From NCBI GenBank assembly GCA_045126515.1, contig JBGVOM010000110.1:110389-174388 (forward strand): DNA of 64,000 bases, given 5' to 3'. Made by a program: the position numbers and the translations under genes. The DNA comes from RUG11237 sp045126515 (lineage in GTDB: Bacteria > Bacillota > Clostridia > Lachnospirales > Lachnospiraceae). The notes under the pieces are model-generated. The model searched no databases, was not told the origin of the DNA, and saw nothing but the letters and a program-made list of their open reading frames with translations. This document shows, piece by piece, positions 8,634 through 17,678 of the stretch. Each line of letters opens with the position of its first letter. Positions within the stretch are counted from its first letter, which is position 1.

Positions 8634-9335
8634 ATGTATGTGATAAAAAGAGCATTGGAAACAGCAATGGGAGTTGTAATGATTTTAGCAATTGCTGTGA
8701 TAGTGGAATATACAAAGGTCTATGAGGTTTTTCAAAATACAGAAGCAGCCGGCAGTAAAAAGACCATTGTAATTGATGCCGGGCACGGAGGCAGTGATCC
8801 GGGGAAAATAGGTATCAATAAGGTATTAGAGAAGGATATTAATTTAAAGATTGCAGAAAAATTAAAAACTTTTCTTGAAATGGAAGATATACATGTGATT
8901 ATGACAAGAGAAACGGATGCAGGTTTAGACTCTGCCGAGGCTTCAAACAAAAAAGCAGATGATATGCGTAAACGCTGTCAGCTCATTGACAAAGCAGCAC
9001 CGTGTTTTACGGTTAGCATTCATCAGAATAGTTATCATCAGGAAGCAATTAAGGGGGCACAGGTCTTTTATTATGAACAGTCTGCGGAAGGAAAAAAGAT
9101 TGCAGAATGTATACAGGAACATCTGATAGAAGGGGTGGATAACAGCAATAAACGGGTTGCTAAAGCCAATGGAAGTTACTATTTGCTACGAAAGACACAG
9201 CAGCCTACCGTGATTGTAGAATGTGGATTTTTGTCAAATTATGAGGAGGCAGAAAAACTTAATGATGGCTATTATCAAGAAAAGATTGCCTGGGCAATCC
9301 ATATGGCAATCATGGAACTTTTAAAAAATAAATAA
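8634..9335 (+). CDS. N-acetylmuramoyl-L-alanine amidase, CwlD-like (Amidase_3)
   Basis: A zinc amidase of 233 residues that cleaves the MurNAc-L-Ala bond of peptidoglycan. An N-terminal membrane helix (about residues 8-25) is followed by the catalytic domain. Zinc ligands are His51 in DAGHGG, Glu66 in the LEKDIN segment and the His of SIHQNS. The catalytic Glu is in VECGFLSN. Length, single anchor and compact domain match CwlD, which makes muramic delta-lactam in spore cortex, but a vegetative role is possible. The ribosome binding site is weak. TTG 8628, GTG 8631 and ATG 8634 are all open, and ATG was chosen. Confidence 0.85.
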   Translation: MYVIKRALETAMGVVMILAIAVIVEYTKVYEVFQNTEAAGSKKTIVIDAGHGGSDPGKIGINKVLEKDINLKIAEKLKTFLEMEDIHVIMTRETDAGLDSAEASNKKADDMRKRCQLIDKAAPCFTVSIHQNSYHQEAIKGAQVFYYEQSAEGKKIAECIQEHLIEGVDNSNKRVAKANGSYYLLRKTQQPTVIVECGFLSNYEEAEKLNDGYYQEKIAWAIHMAIMELLKNK

Positions 9336-9358
9336 AAATACAGAAAGAAGATAGAAAT

Positions 9359-10423
9359 ATGAAAACCGTATTTTTGAAAATGGGAGCAGAGGAAACTCTG
9401 GATGAGGAATATGTAAAAAAAGCAGGAGATTGCTTGAAAAAGGGTGGTCTGGTAGCGTTTCCTACGGAAACAGTGTATGGACTTGGGGCAGATGCTTTAA
9501 ATGAAAAAGCGGCAGAAAAAGTATATGCAGCAAAAGAAAGACCTTCGGATAATCCACTGATTGTTCTCATTGCAGACCTTCCGTCTATAGAAAAGATTGT
9601 TCAGGATTTTCCGGAAAAAGCCAGAAAACTTGCAAAAGATTTCTGGCCGGGGCCTTTGACAATGATATTAAATAAGAAAGAAATCGTACCTAAGTCTATC
9701 ACTGGAGGGGGAGAAACAGTGGCGGTGCGAATGCCGAATCATCCGTTGGCATTAAAACTCATTAAAGCGGCAGGGGGATATGTGACAGGTCCAAGTGCGA
9801 ATACTTCCGGAAGGCCAAGTCCCACTCTGGCTCGTCATGTGTTAGAGGACATGGATGGAAAAATAGACATGATATTAGATGGCGGTGAATTAGGAATTGG
9901 CATTGAATCTACTATAATCGATATGAGTGTGGAGCCACCAAGAATTTTACGACCGGGTTGCATTACACAAGAGATATTAGAACAAAGTATCGGGGAAGTT
10001 ATGACAAATGCTGAACCTATGTTTCAGGCAGAAGAAAAGATACTGAAAGCACCGGGGATGAAATACAAACATTATGCCCCGAAGGGTGAAATGAAGATTG
10101 TAGAGGGTTCGAAACAGTGTGTGATAACAGCAATTAACAATTTTGTTGTAAATGAGTTGGAAAACAATAAAAAAGTTGGTATAATAGCAACAGATGAGAC
10201 ATATGCCTGTTATCCTAAAGGGCTGGTAAAGAGTGTTGGCTCTAGAAGCGATGACAGAACTATCGCAAGGAACTTATATGCAGTACTTCGGGAATTTGAT
10301 GAAGCTGGAATAGAAAGTATTTATTCAGAAAGTTTTGAAAATGGCCCCATGGGGCAGGCAATTATGAATCGATTATTAAAGGCTGCTGCACATAATGTAA
10401 TAGATGCAGAGCAGACAAAATAG
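9359..10423 (+). CDS. L-threonylcarbamoyladenylate synthase (Sua5/TsaC type)
   Basis: A 354-residue protein that makes threonylcarbamoyl-AMP from threonine, bicarbonate and ATP for the t6A37 modification of ANN-decoding tRNAs. The YrdC domain (about residues 12-205) has GGLVAFPTETVYGLGADA, the KxR-type KERPSDNPLI and the SANTSGRPSPT loop. A Sua5 C-terminal domain (about 240-345) follows, so this is the long Sua5 form rather than the short TsaC. It is 23 bp after the amidase gene and overlaps the leader of rpiB, consistent with one transcript. Confidence 0.93.
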   Translation: MKTVFLKMGAEETLDEEYVKKAGDCLKKGGLVAFPTETVYGLGADALNEKAAEKVYAAKERPSDNPLIVLIADLPSIEKIVQDFPEKARKLAKDFWPGPLTMILNKKEIVPKSITGGGETVAVRMPNHPLALKLIKAAGGYVTGPSANTSGRPSPTLARHVLEDMDGKIDMILDGGELGIGIESTIIDMSVEPPRILRPGCITQEILEQSIGEVMTNAEPMFQAEEKILKAPGMKYKHYAPKGEMKIVEGSKQCVITAINNFVVNELENNKKVGIIATDETYACYPKGLVKSVGSRSDDRTIARNLYAVLREFDEAGIESIYSESFENGPMGQAIMNRLLKAAAHNVIDAEQTK

Positions 10424-10433
10424 GAGGAATATT

Positions 10434-10862
10434 ATGATAGCAATTGGTTGTGATCACGGTGGATTTGACTTAAAAGTAAGGGTAATGGAACATTTAAAAG
10501 AGCAGGGCATAGAAGTGAAGGACTGTGGATGTTACAGTAAGGAGTCCTGCGATTATCCTGTGTTTGGACATGCTGTAGGTGAAGCTGTGGCAAGTGGTGA
10601 ATGTGAAAAGGGAATTGTCATTTGTACCACAGGAATTGGCATTTCCATTGCTGCCAATAAAATAAAAGGAGTTCGTGCGGCACTTTGTACAGACTCTTTA
10701 TGTGCAAGAATGACAAGATTACACAATGATGCAAATGTATTAGCATTGGGAGCGAATATTGTAGGTCCGGGGCTTGCATTAGAAATTACAGATATTTTCT
10801 TGAACACAGAATTTTCCGGAGAAGAAAGACATCAGAGAAGAATTGACCTTCTTGAAAAATAA
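10434..10862 (+). CDS. rpiB: Ribose-5-phosphate isomerase B
   Basis: A 142-residue enzyme that interconverts ribulose-5-phosphate and ribose-5-phosphate. It opens MIAIGCDHGGFDLK, with the phosphate-binding D-H-G-G. The active-site Cys64 is in ICTTGIGISIAANK, and RAALCTDSLCARMTRLHNDANVLALG is the family C-terminal signature. The family usually reads CGTGIG, and here Gly is Thr. Ten upstream codons are open, but AGGAGG sits just before ATG 10434 and the usual N-terminus begins there. It may act on a related sugar phosphate such as allose-6-phosphate, but no sugar operon is nearby. Confidence 0.93.
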   Translation: MIAIGCDHGGFDLKVRVMEHLKEQGIEVKDCGCYSKESCDYPVFGHAVGEAVASGECEKGIVICTTGIGISIAANKIKGVRAALCTDSLCARMTRLHNDANVLALGANIVGPGLALEITDIFLNTEFSGEERHQRRIDLLEK

Positions 10863-10882
10863 AATATGTGGGAGGATAAAAG

Positions 10883-11368
10883 ATGAGTGGTAAGCGGGAA
10901 GATTACATTACATGGGATGAATATTTTATGGGAGTGGCAGCTCTTTCAGCTATGCGCTCAAAAGATCCTCATACTCAAGTGGGAGCATGTATTGTAAGTG
11001 AAGATAATAAAATATTAAGTATGGGTTACAACGGATTTCCTATGGGTTGCTCCGATGATGTATTTCCATGGGAACGGGAAGGAGAAGCATTAGATACCAA
11101 ATATCTGTATGTAACCCACAGTGAATTAAATGCTATTTTGAATTACCGCGGTGGAAGCTTAGAAGGGGCAAAATTGTATGTCACCTTGTTTCCGTGTAAT
11201 GAGTGCGCAAAGGCAATAATACAGGCAGGTATAAAAACTATCGTGTATGACAGTGATAAATATGGAGAAACACCGGGGGTAATGGCATCGAAAAGAATGT
11301 TAGAGGCAGCGGGAGTAAGTTGCCGTTCCTATAAAAAAACAGGAAGAAAGATTGAACTTAAGCTGTAA
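10883..11368 (+). CDS. dCMP deaminase (ComEB-like)
   Basis: A 161-residue zinc deaminase converting dCMP to dUMP for thymidylate synthesis. The core motifs are HSELNAILN (zinc His and catalytic Glu) and PCNECAKAI (two zinc Cys). The N-terminus has the MGVAALSAMRSKDPHTQVGACIV block seen in dCMP deaminases and ComEB. The family motif is more often HAEMNAIL/HAEQNAI, and Ser replaces Ala here. GGGAGGATAAAAG precedes ATG 10883. It is 20 bp after rpiB, inside a nucleotide/translation gene run. Confidence 0.92.
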   Translation: MSGKREDYITWDEYFMGVAALSAMRSKDPHTQVGACIVSEDNKILSMGYNGFPMGCSDDVFPWEREGEALDTKYLYVTHSELNAILNYRGGSLEGAKLYVTLFPCNECAKAIIQAGIKTIVYDSDKYGETPGVMASKRMLEAAGVSCRSYKKTGRKIELKL

Positions 11369-11396
11369 ACCAGAAGCAGTAGGAGGAAACTAAGAA

Positions 11397-13355
11397 ATGG
11401 AAAACAAGAAGTATTATATTACAACAGCAATTGCATATACGTCAGGAAAACCACACATTGGAAACACGTACGAAATCATATTAGCAGACAGTATTGCAAG
11501 ATTCAAAAGACAGCAGGGATATGACGTATATTTCCAGACGGGAACTGACGAGCATGGACAGAAAATTGAATTAAAGGCGGCAGAGGCCGGAATTACACCA
11601 AAGGAATTTGTAGACAATACAGCAGGTGAAATTAAGAGAATCTGGGATTTAATGAATACTTCTTATGATAGATTTATTCGTACTACAGATGCTGACCATG
11701 AAGCACAGGTAAAAAAGATTTTTAAAAAGCTTTATGAACAGGGTGATATCTATAAAGGACATTACGAAGGATTATATTGTACTCCTTGTGAATCATTCTT
11801 TACAGAATCACAGTTAGTGGATGGAAAATGTCCTGACTGTGGCAGAGAAGTACAGCCTGCAAAGGAAGAAGCTTATTTCTTTAGAATGAGTAAATATGCA
11901 GACAGATTAATTGAACATATTAATACACATCCGGAATTTATTCAGCCGGTTTCTCGTAAGAATGAAATGATGAACAATTTCCTTTTGCCGGGCTTACAGG
12001 ATCTTTGTGTATCCAGAACCTCTTTTAAGTGGGGAATTCCTGTGGATTTTGATGATAAACACGTAGTATATGTGTGGTTGGATGCATTGACAAACTATAT
12101 CACAGGACTGGGTTACGATTGTGATGGAAATAGTTCTGAAAAGTTTAGCAAAAACTGGCCGGCTGATTTACATCTGATCGGAAAGGATATTATTCGTTTC
12201 CACACAATTTACTGGCCGATTTTCTTAATGGCATTGGATTTGCCATTGCCAAAGCAGGTATTTGGTCATCCATGGTTGTTACAAGGCGATGGAAAAATGA
12301 GTAAGTCTAAAGGAAATGTAATTTATGCAGATGATTTGGCAGATATGTTTGGCGTGGATGCAGTAAGATACTTTGTACTTCATGAAATTCCATTTGATAA
12401 TGATGGTGTTGTGACCTGGGAGCTTCTGACAGAACGTATCAATTCTGATCTTGCCAATGTACTGGGAAATTTGGTACATCGTACTATTTCCATGTCAAAT
12501 AAATATTTTAATGGCATTGTAAATTATACAGGCGTGTCTGAAGCGGTAGATGATGAATTGAAGGCAGTGGCAACTTCAGCAGTGGATAAAGTGTGTGCTA
12601 AGATGGAAGAATTGAGGGTGGCAGATGCTATCAGTGAAATTTTCACCTTATTCAGAAGATGCAATAAATACATTGATGAAACCACACCATGGATTCTGGC
12701 AAAGGAAGAAAAAGATAAACCACGTTTGGAGACCGTGTTATACAATTTGGTGGAAGGAATCTGCATTGGAGCAACATTGCTGAAAGCTTTTATGCCGGAA
12801 ACAGCAGAAAAGATTTTTGCACAGTTGAATACTCAGGAAAGAAAGTTAGAAGACTTAAAAACTTTTGGATTGTATCCGTCAGGAAATCAGGTTACAGATA
12901 AACCGGAAGTATTGTTTGCACGTCTTGATTTAGAAGAAGTGTTAAAGAAGGCAGAAGAAATCAAGGCTGCACAGCAGGCTGCGGTAAAGAATGAGGAAGA
13001 AGAAACTGTAATAGAAATAGAAGCAAAACCGGAAATTACGTTTGAGGATTTCACAAAAATGCAGTTCCAGGTAGGAGAGATTATTGCCTGTGAAGAAGTA
13101 AAGAAGTCGAAGAAGCTTCTTTGTTCACAAGTAAAAATTGGAAATCAGGTGAAACAGATTGTATCCGGTATTAAACAGTATTATTCTGCAGAAGAAATGG
13201 TAGGAAAGAAAGTAATGGTACTGGTTAATTTAAAACCTGCAAAATTGGCAGGAGTATTATCAGAAGGTATGCTTTTATGTGCAGAAGATGCAGAGGGAAA
13301 TCTGGCTCTTATGACACCGGAAAAGCCAATGCCATCCGGTGCTGAGATTTGTTAA
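11397..13355 (+). CDS. metG: Methionyl-tRNA synthetase
   Basis: A class I aminoacyl-tRNA synthetase of 652 residues. The ATP-binding HIGN is at residues 20-23 and KMSKS at 300-304. A zinc knuckle with CTPC and CPDC pairs lies around residues 127-150. The anticodon-binding helices follow KMSKS. A C-terminal tRNA-binding OB-fold domain (about residues 545-652, beginning ITFEDFTKMQFQVGEI) is fused, as in the dimeric bacterial MetG. AGGAGG lies upstream of ATG 11397. No T-box leader is visible in the 28-bp gap, so it depends on the upstream promoter. Confidence 0.96.
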   Translation: MENKKYYITTAIAYTSGKPHIGNTYEIILADSIARFKRQQGYDVYFQTGTDEHGQKIELKAAEAGITPKEFVDNTAGEIKRIWDLMNTSYDRFIRTTDADHEAQVKKIFKKLYEQGDIYKGHYEGLYCTPCESFFTESQLVDGKCPDCGREVQPAKEEAYFFRMSKYADRLIEHINTHPEFIQPVSRKNEMMNNFLLPGLQDLCVSRTSFKWGIPVDFDDKHVVYVWLDALTNYITGLGYDCDGNSSEKFSKNWPADLHLIGKDIIRFHTIYWPIFLMALDLPLPKQVFGHPWLLQGDGKMSKSKGNVIYADDLADMFGVDAVRYFVLHEIPFDNDGVVTWELLTERINSDLANVLGNLVHRTISMSNKYFNGIVNYTGVSEAVDDELKAVATSAVDKVCAKMEELRVADAISEIFTLFRRCNKYIDETTPWILAKEEKDKPRLETVLYNLVEGICIGATLLKAFMPETAEKIFAQLNTQERKLEDLKTFGLYPSGNQVTDKPEVLFARLDLEEVLKKAEEIKAAQQAAVKNEEEETVIEIEAKPEITFEDFTKMQFQVGEIIACEEVKKSKKLLCSQVKIGNQVKQIVSGIKQYYSAEEMVGKKVMVLVNLKPAKLAGVLSEGMLLCAEDAEGNLALMTPEKPMPSGAEIC

Positions 13356-13356
13356 T

Positions 13357-15333
13357 ATGAGTAAAAAGAAAAAGAAAAACAGTAAAAATCCTTTTTTGGA
13401 TGGACTTTTTTATGGAACGCAGATTGTTTTCCTGTTAACTATTGTGGGATGTATTGTTCTGTTTTTTGCCAGTGATTATTGGAAAACTACAGTACAGCTT
13501 TATAAAGATGCAAAGACTATGGTAGAAAATTCTGACAGAACTGATTTTTCTGCTTATCAGACCAGTATGGTATATGACGAACAGGGAGAAATTATTAAAC
13601 TGGTAAAAAAAGACCGTTTTCAGATATATCTGAGTATTGATAATATACCAGAGACAGCGAAAGAGGCTATAGTCAGCATTGAAGATAAAAAGTTTTATGA
13701 ACATAATGGAATAGACCTGAAAGCGATTGTGAGAGCTGCTATATCATTGGTGGAAAAAGAGGAAATCACTCAGGGAGGAAGTACCATAACCCAGCAGCTT
13801 AGCCGTAATATTTTTTTGACGCATACGGTATCATGGGAACGTAAGGTGGAAGAAATTTTTATTTCCCTCCGATTGGAAAAAATTTATTCCAAGGAAGATA
13901 TTTTGGAATTTTATCTGAATAACGTATATTTTGCTAATGGATATTACGGAATCGAGGCTGCGAGCATTGGGTATTTTAATAAGCCGAGCAGTGAACTTAC
14001 GTTGTCAGAGGTTGCTTTTCTTTGTGCGATTCCAAACAATCCTACAATCTATGACCCAAGAAAAAATATGGAAAATACTTTAAAAAGACGTGACCGTATT
14101 TTAGCGGAAATGCTAAAAGATGGGAAAATTAGTGAAACTGAATGTACACAGGCAAAGCAGGAAAACATTATATTAGAGGATATGGAAGTACATAGTGCGG
14201 GAACTTACGCGGATTCTTATGTGAATTACTGTGCTACACGAGCACTGATGGAGAAAAATGGATTTGTATTTAAAAACGAATTTGCAGATGAGGCAGAAGA
14301 GAAGGAATACAAGGCATTGTACGAGGAAGAATATGATAAATGGTCAGAAAAACTTGTGACAGATGGCTATCGGATTTATACTACCATTAACAGAGAGATG
14401 CAGGAAAAACTGCAAAGGTCTGTGGATGAAAGTATGTATGGATTTGTCACACAGAAAGAAGATGGAGTATATAATGTGCAAGCTGCTGCTACATGTATTG
14501 ACAATGAAAGTGGCAGAGTAAAAGCAATTGTAGGTGGCCGTTCACAGGATAATGTAGAATCTTCTTTTAATCGTGCGTATCAAAGTAAGCGACAGCCGGG
14601 TAGTTCCATTAAGCCGTTGCTTGTTTATGCACCGGCGCTGGAAAAGGGATATACTGCCAATAGTACTCTTAAGGATGTAAAAACGGCAGATGGACCAGCA
14701 AATTCTGGGAATGCTTATTCGGGAAGCATCAGCCTGCGTAGTGCAGTAGAAAAATCTCGAAATGCTGCTGCATGGAGTTTATATCAGGCGATTACGCCAA
14801 GTTATGCTATGCAGTATTTGTTGAATATGGAATTTTCAGGAATTAGTAAGGATGATTACAATTTATCTACAGCATTGGGAGGTTTTACTACAGGATTCAG
14901 TACTGTGGAGATGGCGTCCGGGTATGCCACGTTGGAAAATAATGGTGTGTTTCGCACGCCAACTTGTATTGAGAAAATTCTGGATTCCAATGGAAATGTA
15001 ATCATAGATAATGTAGGTTCAGAAAAACAGGTATATACAGAAGAAACAGCAAAAGAAATGACCGATATTTTAGAAGGCGTGTTAATAAGAGGAACCGGTG
15101 CCAAGAGAAGATTGAAAAGTATGACAGCTGCAGCAAAAACCGGAACTACAAATGATAATAAAGATGGTTGGTTCTGTGGATATACAGCTTATTATACTAC
15201 AGCTGTGTGGGTAGGTTTTGATATACCTCAGGAATTAGAAGATTTAAGCGGTTCTACTTATCCGGGAGAAATTTGGAATACATTTATGGAAGATATCCAT
15301 GAGGGATTAGAAGACCGTGAGATGAACCAATAA
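13357..15333 (+). CDS. Class A penicillin-binding protein (bifunctional glycosyltransferase/transpeptidase)
   Basis: A 658-residue PBP1a-family enzyme that polymerises lipid II and cross-links peptidoglycan on the outer face of the membrane. It has a lysine-rich cytoplasmic tail, one membrane helix (about residues 17-42), then a GT51 domain with catalytic Glu109 in IEDKKFYEHNG and TQGGSTITQQL. The transpeptidase domain has Ser416 in SSIK, SRN at 467-469 and KTGT at 594-597. The start is one base after the metG stop (TAATATG) with no strong ribosome binding site, which suggests translational coupling. It is shorter than Bacillus PBP1 and has no PASTA or fibronectin tail. Confidence 0.94.
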   Translation: MSKKKKKNSKNPFLDGLFYGTQIVFLLTIVGCIVLFFASDYWKTTVQLYKDAKTMVENSDRTDFSAYQTSMVYDEQGEIIKLVKKDRFQIYLSIDNIPETAKEAIVSIEDKKFYEHNGIDLKAIVRAAISLVEKEEITQGGSTITQQLSRNIFLTHTVSWERKVEEIFISLRLEKIYSKEDILEFYLNNVYFANGYYGIEAASIGYFNKPSSELTLSEVAFLCAIPNNPTIYDPRKNMENTLKRRDRILAEMLKDGKISETECTQAKQENIILEDMEVHSAGTYADSYVNYCATRALMEKNGFVFKNEFADEAEEKEYKALYEEEYDKWSEKLVTDGYRIYTTINREMQEKLQRSVDESMYGFVTQKEDGVYNVQAAATCIDNESGRVKAIVGGRSQDNVESSFNRAYQSKRQPGSSIKPLLVYAPALEKGYTANSTLKDVKTADGPANSGNAYSGSISLRSAVEKSRNAAAWSLYQAITPSYAMQYLLNMEFSGISKDDYNLSTALGGFTTGFSTVEMASGYATLENNGVFRTPTCIEKILDSNGNVIIDNVGSEKQVYTEETAKEMTDILEGVLIRGTGAKRRLKSMTAAAKTGTTNDNKDGWFCGYTAYYTTAVWVGFDIPQELEDLSGSTYPGEIWNTFMEDIHEGLEDREMNQ

Positions 15334-15353
15334 AAATTAAATATAATGAAATA

Positions 15354-15392
15354 GGGAGCAGGCAAACCGATAGGATGCCTGCTCCCTGTTTC
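15354..15392 (+). terminator. Intrinsic terminator after the PBP gene, probably shared with prs
   Basis: GGGAGCAGGCA (15354-15364) pairs perfectly with TGCCTGCTCCC (15376-15386), followed by TGTTTCT. It lies between the convergent PBP and prs genes. The T run is short on the plus strand and interrupted on the minus strand. Confidence 0.75.
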
Positions 15393-15400
15393 TATAAATA

Positions 15401-16582
15401 TTATAATTCGTGATTACGATACTTATTTAACAGTACCTGAATTCTTTCGCTAGGATCTAACAATTCACTGATAGAACCGTCATGATTCAAGGTATCAATA
15501 ATATATGCAATATATTTACTTAAGTCACAGTTAATGTAATATGGACGTTCTAACAATTCCTGTGGCTGATAGATTAAGTTGGTTGTCAGAACTCTGTCGA
15601 TGATACCATCTTCGTAAGCTTTGTCAAATTTTTCTAATCCGTTGGTGAACAGACCGAAAGTGGAGCATGCAAAGATTCTTCTGGCTTTTCTTGCTTTTAA
15701 TTCAGCAGCAACTTCTAACATACTGTCTCCGGAAGAAATCATATCATCGATAATAATCATATCCTTACCTTCTACAGAAGAGCCTAAAAATTCATGGGCA
15801 ACAATTGGGTTTTTTCCGTTTACAATCTGTGTATAGTCACGGCGTTTGTAGAACATACCCATATCAAGACCCAGTACGTTAGCCATGTAGATAGCACGTC
15901 CCATACCACCTTCGTCCGGGCTGATAACCATCATGTGGTCGGCATCAATAGTCAAATCTTTCTGGTTGTTTAACAGTCCCTTAATAAACTGATAAGCAGG
16001 CTGTACTGTTTCAAATCCGTGCAGAGGAATTGCGTTTTGTACACGAGGGTCGTGTGCATCAAAAGTAATAATATTGTCAACTCCCATGCTAACTAATTCC
16101 TGTAAAGCCAGAGCACAGTCTAAAGATTCGCGGTTGTTGCGTTTGTGCTGGCGGCTTTCATAAAGGAATGGCATGATTACAGTAATTCTTCTGGCCTTGC
16201 CACCTACTGCTGCAATAATACGTTTTAAATCCTGATAATGGTCATCCGGTGACATGTGATTTTCCTGATCAAATAAAGGATAAGTAAGGCTGTGGTTTGT
16301 AACATCTACCATTAAGTATAAGTCGTATCCTCGGACAGATTCATTAATAATACCTTTTGCTTCTCCAGAACCGAAACGAGGTACACTGGCATCTAAAATG
16401 TAAGAATCCCTTTGGTAACCGGCGAAAGCCAGGGTAGATTTATGTTCGCTTTCCCATTCTTTACGCCATTTTGCTAAATAGCGGTCTACTTTTTCACCTA
16501 AAGGAAGGCAACCCTTTAAAGGAATCATACCTAAAGTTCCCACAGGGATGGTTTCTAATTTGCGGTCTTCTCTTTGCAGCAT
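15401..16582 (-). CDS. prs: Ribose-phosphate pyrophosphokinase, extended form
   Basis: A 393-residue PRPP synthase making phosphoribosyl pyrophosphate from ribose-5-phosphate and ATP for nucleotide, His and Trp synthesis. The ATP-loop region YESRQHKRNNRES, the flexible-loop KRRDYTQIVNGKNPI and the PRPP-binding MIIIDDMISSGDSM are all present. It is about 75 residues longer than the usual 315. The excess is an N-terminal segment before RGYDLYLMVD plus insertions. The first ATG (16598-16600) contains the GGAGGAG that best serves the second ATG (16580-16582), so the shorter start is chosen. This longer form seems usual in some Clostridia, but that is from memory. Confidence 0.88.
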   Translation of the reverse strand: MLQREDRKLETIPVGTLGMIPLKGCLPLGEKVDRYLAKWRKEWESEHKSTLAFAGYQRDSYILDASVPRFGSGEAKGIINESVRGYDLYLMVDVTNHSLTYPLFDQENHMSPDDHYQDLKRIIAAVGGKARRITVIMPFLYESRQHKRNNRESLDCALALQELVSMGVDNIITFDAHDPRVQNAIPLHGFETVQPAYQFIKGLLNNQKDLTIDADHMMVISPDEGGMGRAIYMANVLGLDMGMFYKRRDYTQIVNGKNPIVAHEFLGSSVEGKDMIIIDDMISSGDSMLEVAAELKARKARRIFACSTFGLFTNGLEKFDKAYEDGIIDRVLTTNLIYQPQELLERPYYINCDLSKYIAYIIDTLNHDGSISELLDPSERIQVLLNKYRNHEL

Positions 16583-16672
16583 ATTATCTATCTCCTCCAT
16601 ATAATTTATTTTAAATTTGTTACATAAATATTTCCATACACTGATATGTTATATCCTAACGGGAAAGAAAAG

Positions 16673-17665
16673 TCAAGACTTTAGCCGTCTTTTTTTCATA
16701 CGAATGTCTTCACCAATTAATTTCACTAACTTATAATTTCCCGAAAGTCTGGAAAAAGTACGCTCGGAGTACGTTTCACTGATTTTTCCCAGAGAAAGAT
16801 TAGTGGAAATCATAGTGGATTTCTTGCGCAGAAACCTTTCGTTCATACATAAAAACAACTGTGAAGTGGAAAAAGAGTTGGCAAGCTCCGTTCCTAAGTC
16901 GTCAATGATTAGTAAATCGCAGTCTAAAATGTGATGGTATGCTTCTGGAATGGAATCCTGGTTTTGGGTGTCAAACTTTTGTTCTGCCAGAGTGTCAAAC
17001 AATTGGTGGGCAGTAAAGTAAATAACAGAGTGCCCGGATTCTAATAAATCTTTGGCAACGCAGTGGGTTAAAAAGGTTTTTCCGACCCCCACACTCCCAT
17101 ATAACAGTATATTTTCAAATTCATAATCGAAATTTTGTGTAAATTGCAAACAGGCATCAAAAGCTGACTGAGCAAGCAGAAAGGAATTTGTCCCTGTAGC
17201 TTCATCAATGAGGTTGGGGCTGTAATATTCCATTTGGAAGGTAGAGAAATTTTCACTTTCTAGCACAGCCTGCAGATTGGATTGTTGGTATAAAAGATTG
17301 ATTTCTGCCTGACGGAAACAGTGACATTTTCGGCCATTGATATATCCGGTATCATGGCAATCCTTACAATCACAAATCTCATTAAGATAGTCTTCAGGAT
17401 AACCATTGGAAAGTAGTAGATTCCGTTTGTCCTCCATTAGTGAGTGGATTGCTTCTTTTGTTCCAGCCGGATTACTGTTTTTTTCTAAAAGCTGCCGTTT
17501 GGCTTCTTCCATGGACAGAGAAATAATTTCTTCTTCTAACATCCGGTAAGCCGGAAGTTTTTCGGAAATTTCTTCTCTGCGTTTTAGAAGTCTGGCACGA
17601 TTGGTTAATTGTTTCTGTTGATAAATGCGCATTATGGCATCATATTGTGAATTTGTTAATGGCAA
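16673..17665 (-). CDS. DnaI/DnaC-like replicative helicase loader ATPase
   Basis: A 330-residue AAA+ protein that would load the DnaB-type helicase at the origin or restart sites. The N-terminal half is helical and ends in a Cys cluster (C98, C100, C103, C114, C116, CDCKDC...KCHCF) likely to bind zinc, as in DnaI. Walker A is GSVGVGKT with Lys196, and Walker B is LLIIDDLGTE with Asp255/256. The C-terminal SRLSGNYKLVKLIGEDIR has the arginine finger region. The start is TTG 17663-17665, seven bases after GGAGG, which overlaps the end of dnaD. It forms a two-gene operon with the DnaD-domain gene, as expected for a primosome. Confidence 0.88.
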   Translation of the reverse strand: MPLTNSQYDAIMRIYQQKQLTNRARLLKRREEISEKLPAYRMLEEEIISLSMEEAKRQLLEKNSNPAGTKEAIHSLMEDKRNLLLSNGYPEDYLNEICDCKDCHDTGYINGRKCHCFRQAEINLLYQQSNLQAVLESENFSTFQMEYYSPNLIDEATGTNSFLLAQSAFDACLQFTQNFDYEFENILLYGSVGVGKTFLTHCVAKDLLESGHSVIYFTAHQLFDTLAEQKFDTQNQDSIPEAYHHILDCDLLIIDDLGTELANSFSTSQLFLCMNERFLRKKSTMISTNLSLGKISETYSERTFSRLSGNYKLVKLIGEDIRMKKRRLKS

Positions 17666-17678
17666 ATCAACGCCTCCT

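Noticed and set aside
11369..11396. T-box leader before metG
   Set aside because: The gap is 28 bp and contains only a ribosome binding site.
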